Positions 37,484-46,053 of a stretch of 64,000 bases of DNA are shown one piece after another. The stretch comes from Mumia sp. zg.B17 (GTDB lineage Bacteria; Actinomycetota; Actinomycetes; Propionibacteriales; Nocardioidaceae): assembly GCF_019550915.1 (NCBI RefSeq), contig NZ_JAHWCI010000001.1:62001-126000 (forward strand), read 5' to 3'. Positions within the stretch are counted from its first letter, which is position 1. The number at the start of each line of letters is the position of its first letter. Below the pieces are notes generated by a model. It searched no databases. It saw only the letters and a program-made list of their open reading frames with translations, and was not told the origin of the DNA. A program made the translations under genes and the position numbers.

Positions 37484-39004
37484 ATGAACCCATTGAAACG
37501 ATCACGTCTCACCCGCGCAATTACCGTCTCCGCGGGCGCAAGCGCGCTCGTCCTCGCCTCCCTCGCTGGTGCCGGCCCTTCGGCCGGCGTCCCCGACGAC
37601 GGCAGCTCGCCGGCTCCCGTGGCCGCCCAGCGGCTGGCCGCCGTCGACGACAGCTCCACCGAGCTCGGCGTCGGCGAGACCGCCTCCAGCCCCAACATGA
37701 GGCTGCTCGCGAACATCCCCAAGAACGGGGCCTTCGCGCCGGAGGAAGCCTTCCAGACCGACCTGGCGTTCCAGGGCAACTACGCCTTCGCCGGCAACTA
37801 CAACGGCTTCACGGTCTATGACATCAAGAAGGGCAGCAGGCCCAAGCAGGTCACCCAGGTGCTCTGCCCCGGCTCCCAGAACGACATCTCGGTGAGCGGC
37901 AACCTGCTGATCCTCAGCACCGACTCCAGCCGCAGCAACGACTCGTGCGACAACACGACCCAGCCCGCGACGGTGAAGGAGTCGTGGGAGGGCCTGAAGA
38001 TCTTCGACATCAGCCGGCCCACGGCCCCGAAGTACGTCGCTTCGGTCGAGACCAAGTGTGGTTCTCACACGCACACGCTGGCGCCGTCGAAGAACAAGAG
38101 GGACCTCTTCGTCTACGTCTCGTCCTACTCGCCAAACGTGGCGTTCCCCGACTGCCAGCCGCCCCACGACCTGGTCTCGGTCGTCAAGATCCCGGTGAAG
38201 AACCCGGCCGCCGCGGCGGTCGTGTCCGAGCCGGTCGTCTTCCCTGACGGCGGCAACCCGCCGGGCAACTACTCGTCGACCACGTCGGGCTGCCACGACA
38301 TCACGGCATACCCGTCGAAGGACATCGCCGCAGGCGCCTGCATGGGTGACGGCGTCCTCTTCGACATCAAGGACCGTGCGAACCCGAAGGTGATCGAGCA
38401 GGTCCGCGACACCACCAACTTCGCGTTCTGGCACTCGGCGACGTTCAACAACGAGGGCAGCAAGGTCGTCTTCACCGACGAGCTCGGCGGCGGTGGCGGC
38501 CCGACCTGCAACCCGACCGTCGGCCAGACCAAGGGCGCGGACGCGATCTACGACATCGAGCGCGGCAACCAGCTGGTGTTCAAGAGCTACTTCAAGATCC
38601 CGCGGACCCAGGCCAACACCGAGAACTGCGTGGCGCACAACGGGTCCCTGATCCCGATCAAGGGCAAGGACATCATGGTCCAGGCCTGGTACCAGGGCGG
38701 CATCTCGGTGTGGGACTTCACCGACTCGGCCAACCCGAAGGAGCTGGCGTGGTTCGACCGCGGCCCGCTCTCCGCTGATCGTCTGATCCTTGGTGGATCG
38801 TGGTCGGCGTACTACTACAACGGCTACATCTACTCCAGCGACATCCAGAAGGGCTTCGACGTCTTCCAGGTGAAGGATCGTCGCCTGGCGGGTGCCAAGG
38901 GCTACAAGTACGACGAGTTCAACCCGCAGTCGCAGCCTTCGTACTCGCGAGGCCACGGCAACGGGCACGGCAACGGGCACGGCCACGGCCACGGCAAGCA
39001 CTGA
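37484..39004 (+). CDS. Secreted LVIVD-repeat beta-propeller protein with His-rich tail
   Basis: A 506-aa secreted protein. Signal peptide about 1-31 (RLTRAITVSAGASALVLASLAGA), then a beta-propeller made of LVIVD-type blades such as GNYNGFTVYDIKKGSRP and EGLKIFDISRPTAPKYVASVET. CGSHTHTL, NLLILSTDSS and VAHNGSLIP contain possible ligands. The C-terminus is GHGNGHGNGHGHGHGKH, a probable metal-binding tail. AGAAGGGG lies 8 nt before the ATG. An in-frame ATG at 37406 is less likely. Substrate unknown; the divergent DUF305 gene suggests an extracellular metal or stress role. Confidence 0.8.
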   Translation: MNPLKRSRLTRAITVSAGASALVLASLAGAGPSAGVPDDGSSPAPVAAQRLAAVDDSSTELGVGETASSPNMRLLANIPKNGAFAPEEAFQTDLAFQGNYAFAGNYNGFTVYDIKKGSRPKQVTQVLCPGSQNDISVSGNLLILSTDSSRSNDSCDNTTQPATVKESWEGLKIFDISRPTAPKYVASVETKCGSHTHTLAPSKNKRDLFVYVSSYSPNVAFPDCQPPHDLVSVVKIPVKNPAAAAVVSEPVVFPDGGNPPGNYSSTTSGCHDITAYPSKDIAAGACMGDGVLFDIKDRANPKVIEQVRDTTNFAFWHSATFNNEGSKVVFTDELGGGGGPTCNPTVGQTKGADAIYDIERGNQLVFKSYFKIPRTQANTENCVAHNGSLIPIKGKDIMVQAWYQGGISVWDFTDSANPKELAWFDRGPLSADRLILGGSWSAYYYNGYIYSSDIQKGFDVFQVKDRRLAGAKGYKYDEFNPQSQPSYSRGHGNGHGNGHGHGHGKH

Positions 39005-39018
39005 CAGCTCGGTCTGAA

Positions 39019-39060
39019 CGCCGAAGCCCCCTCCCGCACCAGCGGGAGGGGGCTTCGGCG
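39019..39060. terminator. Bidirectional hairpin terminator
   Basis: A perfect 19-bp stem with a 4-nt loop in the gap between the converging LVIVD-protein and lpdA genes. It can serve both directions. Confidence 0.8.
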
Positions 39061-39074
39061 CTCTGGCGTCGAGG

Positions 39075-40487
39075 TCAGAGGTTGATCATGTGCCCCGCTG
39101 CGCCGTGGACGGCCTCCTGCACCGCCTCGGACAGCGTGGGGTGGGCGTGGACGTTGCGTGCCACCTCGTCCGCGGTCAGGTCCCAGCGCTGGGCCAGCGT
39201 CAGCTCGCCCAGCATCTCCGTGACCTCAGGGCCGACGAGGTGTGCCCCGAGCAGCTCCTTGTAGGTCGTGTCGGTCACCAGCTTCACGAAGCCCGCCGTG
39301 TCGGCCAGGCCGGGCGCCTTCCCGTTGGCGGTGAACGGGAACTTGTCGACCTTGACGTCGAAGCCGAGCTCCTTGGCCTGGGCCTCGGTGTAGCCGAACG
39401 ACGCGATCTGCGGGTGGCAGAACGTCGCGCGCGGCATCATCGCGTAGTCGAGCGGGAACGTCTCGACGCCGCCGATCGTCTCCGCCGCCACGATGCCCTG
39501 GGCCTCGGCGACGTGGGCCAGCATCAGCTTGGCGGTGACGTCGCCGATCGCGTAGATGCCGTCGACGTTCGTCCGCATGTAGTCGTCGATCTCGATCGCG
39601 CCACGGTCGGAGACCTTGACGCCGGCCTTGTCGAGGCCGATGCCCTCGCTGCGGGGGGCGAAGCCGATGGCCTGGAGGACCTTGTCGGCCTCGAGGACCT
39701 CCTCCTTGGCGTTGCCCTCGGGGTTGCGGGTGACGGTCACCTTGACCTTGTCGCCCGAGTCGTCGATCGCGTCGACGCGGGTGGAGGTGAGGATCTCGAT
39801 CCCGAGCTTCTTGTAGCCGCGGGCGAGCTCCTTGGACACGTCGGCGTCCTCGTTGGGGACGGCCCGGTCGAGGAACTCGACGATCGTCACCTTCACGCCG
39901 TACGAGTTGAGGACGTACGCGAACTCGACACCGATCGCGCCGGCACCGGCGATGATGATCGATCCCGGCAGGTCGTCGGCCAGGATCTGCTCCTCGTACG
40001 TCACCACGCGCTCGGAGAGCTGGGTGCCGGGGAGCAGGCGGGTCGTCGAGCCGGTGGCGATGATGCACGCGTCGAAGGTGACCTCCTGCGAGCCACCGTC
40101 GTTGAGCGCCACCTCGATCGCCTTGGGGCCGGTGAAGGTGCCCGTGCCGTGGATCTCGGCGATCTTGTTCTTCTTCATGAGGAAGTGGACGCCCTTGACG
40201 CGCCCGTCGGCGACCTCGCGGCTGCGGGAGTACGCCTTGCCGTAGTCGAGCGTGACGTCACCGACGCCGATACCGAAGACGGACTCGGCCTCGTGCTGGA
40301 TGATGTGCGCGAGCTCGGCGTTGCGCAGGAGGGACTTGCTGGGGATGCACCCGACGTTGAGGCAGACACCTCCCCAGTACTTGGGTTCGATGACAGCCAC
40401 GGACTTGCCGAGCTGTGCGGCGCGGATCGCGGCGACGTAACCGCCCGGTCCGGCGCCGAGGACGACGACGTCGTAGTGATCACTCAT
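39075..40487 (-). CDS. lpdA: Dihydrolipoyl dehydrogenase
   Basis: A 470-aa flavoprotein disulphide reductase. FAD motif [20 protein letters not shown] (8-27), redox disulphide in [16 protein letters not shown] (Cys41 and Cys46), NAD motif [21 protein letters not shown], and the C-terminal base pair [13 protein letters not shown]. It reoxidises lipoyl groups of 2-oxoacid dehydrogenase complexes, and in actinobacteria also supports peroxynitrite defence. No complex E1/E2 genes are adjacent. Divergent from the ndh gene. Confidence 0.96.
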   Translation of the reverse strand: MSDHYDVVVLGAGPGGYVAAIRAAQLGKSVAVIEPKYWGGVCLNVGCIPSKSLLRNAELAHIIQHEAESVFGIGVGDVTLDYGKAYSRSREVADGRVKGVHFLMKKNKIAEIHGTGTFTGPKAIEVALNDGGSQEVTFDACIIATGSTTRLLPGTQLSERVVTYEEQILADDLPGSIIIAGAGAIGVEFAYVLNSYGVKVTIVEFLDRAVPNEDADVSKELARGYKKLGIEILTSTRVDAIDDSGDKVKVTVTRNPEGNAKEEVLEADKVLQAIGFAPRSEGIGLDKAGVKVSDRGAIEIDDYMRTNVDGIYAIGDVTAKLMLAHVAEAQGIVAAETIGGVETFPLDYAMMPRATFCHPQIASFGYTEAQAKELGFDVKVDKFPFTANGKAPGLADTAGFVKLVTDTTYKELLGAHLVGPEVTEMLGELTLAQRWDLTADEVARNVHAHPTLSEAVQEAVHGAAGHMINL

Positions 40488-40569
40488 GTGCCAATCGTAG
40501 GGAGGTGAGACACGTCACGCCCCGCCGGTCGCCGCTTCGACCTCATATACGGGTCTCACATCCGCGGCG

Positions 40570-40575
40570 TACGCT
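40570..40575 (+). promoter_or_regulatory. -10 box of ndh, leaderless
   Basis: TACGCT ends 7 nt before the ATG at 40583, with no ribosome binding site between. Confidence 0.5.
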
Positions 40576-40582
40576 GAAAGTC

Positions 40583-42052
40583 ATGGGAGACTCGCAGATC
40601 ATGCCCCGGAACCGGCCGCACGTGGTGGTCGTGGGCGGTGGCTTCGGCGGAGTGTCTGCAGTGCGGGCGCTCAAGCGCGCCGACGTCGACGTGACGCTCG
40701 TCGACCGGCACACCTACAACACGTTCCAGCCCCTGCTCTACCAGGTCGCGACCTCGACCCTGAACCCCGGCGACATCACGTGGTTCCTGCGTTCGATCCG
40801 CTCCAAGCAGGACAACGTGCGCTTCTTGAAGGGCACCGTCACGTCGATGGAGCACTCGACGCGCACCATCAACCTCGACGGCGGCCTGACGCTGTCGTAC
40901 GACTACCTGATCATCGCCTCCGGCACGACCGCCAACTTCTTCGGCATCCCGGGTGCCGAGGAGTACTCGCTGCCGCTCTACCGCCGTTCGCACGCTCTCG
41001 CCGTGCGTGACCGGATGTTCGCGATCCTCGAGGACGCGGCGGTCAACGGCCGCGACACCGAGTTCCGGGCCGTCGTCGTCGGCGGCGGTCCGACCGGCGT
41101 CGAGACGGCCGGGGCGCTGGCGGAGATGCGCAACCACGACATGCCGGTCACCTATCCCGAGATCGACACGGAGCGCGTCCACATCACGCTGGTGGAGATG
41201 GCGCCCCACGTGCTCGGGCCGTTCGCGCCCAAGCTGCGCAACTACGCTCGCCGGTCGCTGGAGAAGCGCGGGGTCGACCTGCGGCTCGAGACCTCGGTGA
41301 AGGAGGTCAGGCCCGACGGCGTGATCGTGAACGACGGGGAGTTCATCCCCGCCGACATGGTCATCTGGGGCTCCGGCATCACCACCCACCCCGTCATCGC
41401 GAACTGGGGCGTCCCGCTCGGCCGCGGACGTCGGATCATGGTCGACGACCACCTGCGCGTGCAGGGCCTGGAGAACGTCTACGCCGTGGGCGACATCGCG
41501 GTGGAGGACGGGGACCGCGCGCTGCCGCAGCTCGCCCAGCCGGCGCTGCAGGGCGGCAAGTACGCCGCGAAGGACATCCGTGCGCGTCTGAAGGGCAAGG
41601 AGCACAAGCCCTTCTCGTACCTCGACAAGGGCACGATGGCGACGATCGGCCGCAGCTCGGCCGTCGCGGAGCTGCGGCCCTTCGGCAAGCTGACCGGCTT
41701 CTTCGCGTGGGTGACCTGGATCGTCGTCCACCTGTACTTCCTGCTCGGCGGGCGCAACCGCCTGGCGACGATGATCAACCTGGGGTCCCGCTACATCTTC
41801 TGGCGCGGTGGCCACAACGCCATCGTCGGCGAGACCCCGCCGGTCATCGCTCGCGTCGCTCCGCCCGGAGCGGTCCTGAGCACGCCGGCGGGCGCCCTGA
41901 CCGAGACGCAGGCCTCTGAGACGCAGTCCTCTGAGGAGACGGCGCCCGAAGGGGATGCGTCCGAGCAGGTGCTCAAGGAGACGGCCCAGGCCGACGCCGA
42001 GGCCGACCAGCAGGTGGAGTCTTCCGCCGGCTCCGTCGACCCTCGCTCGTGA
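40583..42052 (+). CDS. ndh: Type II NADH:quinone dehydrogenase
   Basis: A 489-aa two-Rossmann flavoprotein. FAD motif VVVVGGGFGGVSAVRAL (about 13-29), the NADH motif VVVGGGPTGVETAGALAEM (about 161-179), and the FAD-closing ENVYAVGDIAVEDG. A C-terminal amphipathic and hydrophobic section (GFFAWVTWIVVHLYFLLGGRNRL) anchors it to the membrane, followed by a 70-residue acidic tail. It passes electrons from NADH to menaquinone without pumping protons. Start ATG 40583; 40601 is an alternative. It overlaps the next gene by 4 nt. Confidence 0.92.
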   Translation: MGDSQIMPRNRPHVVVVGGGFGGVSAVRALKRADVDVTLVDRHTYNTFQPLLYQVATSTLNPGDITWFLRSIRSKQDNVRFLKGTVTSMEHSTRTINLDGGLTLSYDYLIIASGTTANFFGIPGAEEYSLPLYRRSHALAVRDRMFAILEDAAVNGRDTEFRAVVVGGGPTGVETAGALAEMRNHDMPVTYPEIDTERVHITLVEMAPHVLGPFAPKLRNYARRSLEKRGVDLRLETSVKEVRPDGVIVNDGEFIPADMVIWGSGITTHPVIANWGVPLGRGRRIMVDDHLRVQGLENVYAVGDIAVEDGDRALPQLAQPALQGGKYAAKDIRARLKGKEHKPFSYLDKGTMATIGRSSAVAELRPFGKLTGFFAWVTWIVVHLYFLLGGRNRLATMINLGSRYIFWRGGHNAIVGETPPVIARVAPPGAVLSTPAGALTETQASETQSSEETAPEGDASEQVLKETAQADAEADQQVESSAGSVDPRS

Positions 42053-42618
42053 CGGGTGCGGCGACCGAGCTGCGCGTCGCGCTCGGTGACGGTTATCTGC
42101 TCCGGTCGGTGACGCCCGACGACGCTCCGGCACTGGCGGCGGCCTACCTGCGCAACCGTGCGCACCTGGCTCCGTGGGAGCCGGTGAGAGGCGACGGGTT
42201 CTTCGCCGTGGACGAGCAGGCGCGACGACTCCACTCCCGCGTGGCGTCCGACGCCAGGGGCGAGAGCATCACCGCGGTCGTCGTGGACGGGGCGGACGCC
42301 GTGGTGGCGTCGGTCAACGTCAACGACATCGTGCGCGCGGTCTTCGGCAACGGTCACCTCGGCTACTGGACCGACGGCGAGCACACCGGTCGAGGGTTGA
42401 TGACCCGGGCGGTCGCGGCGGTCTGCGACCATGCGCGCGCCGAGGGGCTGCACCGCCTCCAGGCCGCGACGCTGCTGCACAACGCCGGCTCGCAGCAGGT
42501 GCTCCGCCGCAACGGCTTCTCGGCGATCGGCGTGGCGCCGGACTACCTCTTCATCGCCGGGGCGTGGCAGGACCACGTCCTGTTCCAGCGGATCCTCAGC
42601 GACGCCGACCCTGTCTGA
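42049..42618 (+). CDS. GNAT N-acetyltransferase, RimJ/RimL-like
   Basis: A 189-aa acetyltransferase. The acetyl-CoA binding segment is LGYWTDGEHTGRGLMTRAVAAVCDHARAEG (about 104-133), carrying the (Q/R)xxGxG motif as HTGRGL, followed by AATLLHNAGSQQVLRRNGF. This pattern fits ribosomal-protein alanine acetyltransferases and related enzymes acting on protein N-termini or small amines. The GTG start overlaps the ndh stop, so it is co-translated, though a functional link to Ndh is not evident. Confidence 0.85.
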   Translation: MTGAATELRVALGDGYLLRSVTPDDAPALAAAYLRNRAHLAPWEPVRGDGFFAVDEQARRLHSRVASDARGESITAVVVDGADAVVASVNVNDIVRAVFGNGHLGYWTDGEHTGRGLMTRAVAAVCDHARAEGLHRLQAATLLHNAGSQQVLRRNGFSAIGVAPDYLFIAGAWQDHVLFQRILSDADPV

Positions 42619-42647
42619 CGCCGACGCCTGAGCGGTCCGGTGGCGGC

Positions 42648-42653
42648 TAGGGT
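42648..42653 (+). promoter_or_regulatory. -10 box, leaderless promoter
   Basis: TAGGGT ends 6 nt before the ATG at 42660. Confidence 0.5.
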
Positions 42654-42659
42654 GCGGCC

Positions 42660-43340
42660 ATGCCCAAGATCACCGTGATGGGACGTGCCGTCCAGACCAT
42701 CGCCGCCGAGCGTGGGACCGTCCGGCTCACCGTGTCGTTCGCCGGACCGCGCCGCGACGACGTCGTGGCCGCCGCTGCGCGCACTCACAGCACTCTCGTC
42801 GGACAGGCCAAGCAGCACGTCACCTCGGGTTCGGCGACGTGGTGGGGGGCCGACCAGGTCTCGGCGTGGATCTACGACGAGTGGATCAAGCCGAGCGCGC
42901 AGGAGGACGAGACGAAGGTCCGACGCTTCCGCGCGAGCGCTGGCGTACGGGTGACGTTCCGTGACTTCGACGCCCTCTCGCGATGGGTGGGCGAGGTCGC
43001 GCTGCTCGACGGCGTCGCCGTCGACGGAGTGGAGTGGGCACTCACCGAGGTGCGTCGCGACGCCGCCGTCGCGACGGTCCGTGCGGACGCGGCGCGCGAC
43101 GCGGTGGTCCGCGCTCAGGCCTACGCCGGCGCTCTCGGCCTCGGGCCCGTCCACCTCGTCGCGCTGTACGAGCACGGACTGCGTCCACACGTCGGGCCGG
43201 TGTCGGCCTTCGGCGAGGCGACAGCGATGCGAACGGCTGCCGGGCCGGAGTCGTACGGCGGCATGGAGCTGCGTCCGGACGACATCGAGGTCGGCGCCGA
43301 GGTCAGCGCCGACTTCGAGGCCTCGTCGGGCTCTGCCTAG
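42660..43340 (+). CDS. SIMPL domain protein (DUF541)
   Basis: A 226-aa protein with the SIMPL fold: opening ITVMGRAVQTIAAERGTVRLTVSFAGPRRDDVVAAAA, then EVTYR-like RVTFRDFDALSRWVGEVALLDGVAVDGVEWAL and the last helical segment TVRADAARDAVVRAQAYAGALGLG. Unlike many relatives it has no signal peptide, so it is probably cytoplasmic. Role unknown; relatives bind lipids or kinases or form oligomeric scaffolds. Convergent with the acyl-CoA oxidase gene, with 4 bases shared. Confidence 0.82.
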   Translation: MPKITVMGRAVQTIAAERGTVRLTVSFAGPRRDDVVAAAARTHSTLVGQAKQHVTSGSATWWGADQVSAWIYDEWIKPSAQEDETKVRRFRASAGVRVTFRDFDALSRWVGEVALLDGVAVDGVEWALTEVRRDAAVATVRADAARDAVVRAQAYAGALGLGPVHLVALYEHGLRPHVGPVSAFGEATAMRTAAGPESYGGMELRPDDIEVGAEVSADFEASSGSA

Positions 43341-45271
43341 CGCAGCATCTCGACGTCGAGGAGGTTCTCCGGGATCCCGAACGCATCGACCAGGTCGGCG
43401 GCGTGGGGCCGCAGCCGCTCGCAGAGCGCGTTGACCGAGGCCGTCACGTTCTTTGCGCGCCCGACCGACAGCCTCCGGTGCTCCAGGAACCATGCCTTGT
43501 CGGCCTCCACCACGCTCAGTGCGTAGAGGTCGCAGACGGCGTCGAGGACCGACCGGAGCTCGTCGTCCTCGACCTCGCACACGGCAGCCACGAACGACTC
43601 GAGCACCACCCGCTCGACGTGGGCGCGGCCGAGGTGGACCAGGTGGTCCTGCGCCCGGTTGACGGCGGCGAAAGCCTCCGCGCCGGACAGCTTGCGGGCG
43701 GCCTGCATGCGGCGGGCGAGCGTGTCGAGCAGGTGCTCCTCGCGGTCGGTGAGCAGCGAGATCTGGGTGCCGCGGTCGAGCAGGTCGGGCTCGTCGCCCT
43801 CACGGCGCGTCGCGTCGCGCAGCCGCGCCACCAGCGGTGCCACCGGGGTGCGCTCGAGCACGACCTCGGCGGCGTTGGAGACCGCGAAGCTCGCCATGCC
43901 GAGGGGGTCGAGCCCGCGCACGTCGTCGGCGTAGCCGGTGAGCAGCTCCTTGCCGACCAGCTGCATGAGCACGGTGTTGTCACCCTCGAAGGTGGTGAAC
44001 ACGTCGGTGTCGGCCTTGAGGGTGGTGAGGCGGTTCGCGGCCATGTAGCCGGCGCCGCCGCACGCCTCGCGGCACTCTTGGATCGTCTCGGTGGCGTGCC
44101 AGGAGGCGTACGCCTTGACCCCGGCGGCGAGTGCCTCGAGGTCGCGCTGCGCGGTGGGGTCGGCCACGGCGCCGCCGCCCTGGATGTTCGAGAGGGTCTC
44201 CACGAGGCCGTTCTGAGCGGTCTGGAGGGCGTACGCCCGGGCGAGCGCGGGCAGCAGCCGGCGCTGGTGGGTGCGGTAGTCCATCAGCAGCACCTCCTGC
44301 GGCTCGCCCGCAGCGGCGCCCGGTGCGCCGAACTGCCGACGGCGCAGGGCGTAGCGGACCGCGATCGCCAGCGCCTGGCGGGCGGCCGCGCCGCTGGCGC
44401 CCGCGATGCTGACACGTCCGCGGATCAGGGTGCCGAGCATCGTGAAGAAGCGGCGGTTGGGGTTCTCGATGGGGGAGGAGTAGGTGCCGTCCTCGGCCAC
44501 GCTCGCGTAGCGGTCGAGCAGGTTCTCGCGCGGCACTCGGACCTGGTCGAACACGATCCGGCCGTTGTCGACGCCGTTGAGGCCGCCCTTGACCCCGCAG
44601 TCGGAGGTGGTGACACCGGGGAGGTCTCGGCCTTCGTCGTCCCGCAGCGGCACGAGAAGGCAGTGGACCCCGCGCGAGTGCGCCTCCTCGCCCGGGCCCG
44701 CGGTGACCAGCTGCGCGAAGACCGCGGCCAGCGTCGCGTCGTGGGCGGCGCCGCCGATGTAGTCCTTGCGCGCCGTCGCGGTCGGCGAGTCGATGATGAA
44801 CTCACCCGTGGCGGCGTCGTACGTCGCTGTCGTCTCGAGGCTCTGGACGTCGCTCCCGTGGCCGGTCTCGGTCATCGCGAAGCAGCCGAGGAGGTCGCCG
44901 TCGATGATGCGGGGAAGGTACGTGTCGTGGTGGCGCTGGGTGCCGAGGTTCTCGACGGCGCCGCCGAACAGACCCCACTGGACTCCCGCCTTCACCATCA
45001 GCGAGACATCGGCGTACACCAGCATCTCGAACCCGACGATCGAGGCGCCGGGATCTCCCGTGCCGCCGTGGTCCTTGGCGAACCCGGCGGCCGGGATGCC
45101 GCTCTTGGCCAGCGCGAGGAGCGCCTCGCGGGTCTGGGTCCGTTGCTCCTCCACGCGGTGGCTCGGGTCGGTGAGGACGCCGGTGCTCGCGAGCAGGTCG
45201 CGTGTCGACTCGCGCGCCTGCGCGTACGGGCCGTCGAGGAGGGAGCGGAGGGCCGTGCCGAGGTCTGCCAT
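43337..45271 (-). CDS. Acyl-CoA dehydrogenase/oxidase (ACOX-like)
   Basis: A 644-aa flavoenzyme, longer than simple acyl-CoA dehydrogenases (about 380 aa) and matching acyl-CoA oxidases. The FAD/substrate strand is FAMTETGHGSDVQSLETTATYD (about 131-152). The helical core has GRVSIAGASGAAARQALAIAVRYALRRRQFG. The catalytic base Glu is in TFEGDNTVLMQLVGKELL (about 428-445), followed by a C-terminal ACOX domain. It begins beta-oxidation, passing electrons to oxygen or an ETF. TAGCGT box precedes the ATG by 7 nt. Divergent from the TetR gene. Confidence 0.88.
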   Translation of the reverse strand: MADLGTALRSLLDGPYAQARESTRDLLASTGVLTDPSHRVEEQRTQTREALLALAKSGIPAAGFAKDHGGTGDPGASIVGFEMLVYADVSLMVKAGVQWGLFGGAVENLGTQRHHDTYLPRIIDGDLLGCFAMTETGHGSDVQSLETTATYDAATGEFIIDSPTATARKDYIGGAAHDATLAAVFAQLVTAGPGEEAHSRGVHCLLVPLRDDEGRDLPGVTTSDCGVKGGLNGVDNGRIVFDQVRVPRENLLDRYASVAEDGTYSSPIENPNRRFFTMLGTLIRGRVSIAGASGAAARQALAIAVRYALRRRQFGAPGAAAGEPQEVLLMDYRTHQRRLLPALARAYALQTAQNGLVETLSNIQGGGAVADPTAQRDLEALAAGVKAYASWHATETIQECREACGGAGYMAANRLTTLKADTDVFTTFEGDNTVLMQLVGKELLTGYADDVRGLDPLGMASFAVSNAAEVVLERTPVAPLVARLRDATRREGDEPDLLDRGTQISLLTDREEHLLDTLARRMQAARKLSGAEAFAAVNRAQDHLVHLGRAHVERVVLESFVAAVCEVEDDELRSVLDAVCDLYALSVVEADKAWFLEHRRLSVGRAKNVTASVNALCERLRPHAADLVDAFGIPENLLDVEMLR

Positions 45272-45278
45272 GCCCCCG

Positions 45279-45284
45279 ACGCTA
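45279..45284 (-). promoter_or_regulatory. -10 box of acyl-CoA oxidase gene, leaderless
   Basis: TAGCGT on the minus strand ends 7 nt before the ATG at 45271. Confidence 0.5.
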
Positions 45285-45370
45285 CCTGGGTGCTGGCGGC
45301 GACCGACGGGGTGTGAGCGAGCACACCTGTCGGCGATGTTCGTTCTCAGGTGTCGCGGCCTACGATCGAT

Positions 45371-45385
45371 ACGAAACGGTTTCGT
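45371..45385. promoter_or_regulatory. Candidate TetR operator
   Basis: ACGAAAC-G-GTTTCGT is a perfect 7-1-7 inverted repeat, 46 nt before the TetR start, probably its own operator controlling the tetR-mmpL pair. Confidence 0.6.
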
Positions 45386-45431
45386 TTCGCTGTCACGTCA
45401 TGTCTCGTCCACTGGTCTGCGAGGTCTCTGC

Positions 45432-46010
45432 ATGAGCCGTCTGACGCCCGAACGTACCGACGAGCTGTACGCGGCTGTGCTGCGCCTGCTCGCCGACGTG
45501 GGCTACGACAAGCTCACGATGGACGGTGTCGCGGACATGACGCGCTCCAGCAAGGCGACGTTGTATCGCCAGTGGGGCAGCAAGGAGGCGCTGGTCACCA
45601 GCGCCATCGGTGCCCTGGCACCGGATGCGTCCGAGCTGCCCGACACCGGCAGTCTGCGCGGGGACCTCCTGGCCCTGGCCTGCGACCACGGTCACGCCGA
45701 GGATACCGAGATCGGCCTCGTCGTCGCGGTCATCCACGCCTGCAAGACGCACCCGGAGCTGGCCGAGTCGCTCCGCGAGCGCATCGTCGCCAGCCGGAGC
45801 GCCGAGATCGGTGTCCTCCTCGAGCGTGCCGTCGCACGCGGGGAGGTCGCGGCCGACAACCCGGCGCTCCCGTTCGTCGTCGTCACCATGACGGGGCCGG
45901 CCCTGCTGCGCGAGGTCATCGACGGAGAGCCGTCCGACCTCGCGTACGTCACCCGGTTCCTCGACGCCGTGCTGCTCCCCGCGCTCGGCGTCACGTCCCC
46001 CTCTCCCTGA
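45432..46010 (+). CDS. TetR family transcriptional regulator
   Basis: A 192-aa repressor. The N-terminal helix-turn-helix is about residues 14-50 (VLRLLADVGYDKLTMDGVADMTRSSKATLYRQWGSKEALVTSAI), followed by an all-helical ligand domain. The C-terminal part resembles TetR_C_11. It is 43 nt from the MMPL exporter gene and in the same direction, so it probably represses its own operon until an exported compound or lipid is bound. Confidence 0.9.
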   Translation: MSRLTPERTDELYAAVLRLLADVGYDKLTMDGVADMTRSSKATLYRQWGSKEALVTSAIGALAPDASELPDTGSLRGDLLALACDHGHAEDTEIGLVVAVIHACKTHPELAESLRERIVASRSAEIGVLLERAVARGEVAADNPALPFVVVTMTGPALLREVIDGEPSDLAYVTRFLDAVLLPALGVTSPSP

Positions 46011-46053
46011 TCCCTCCCACGCGCCCACTGGCGCACGAACCACAGGAGACACC

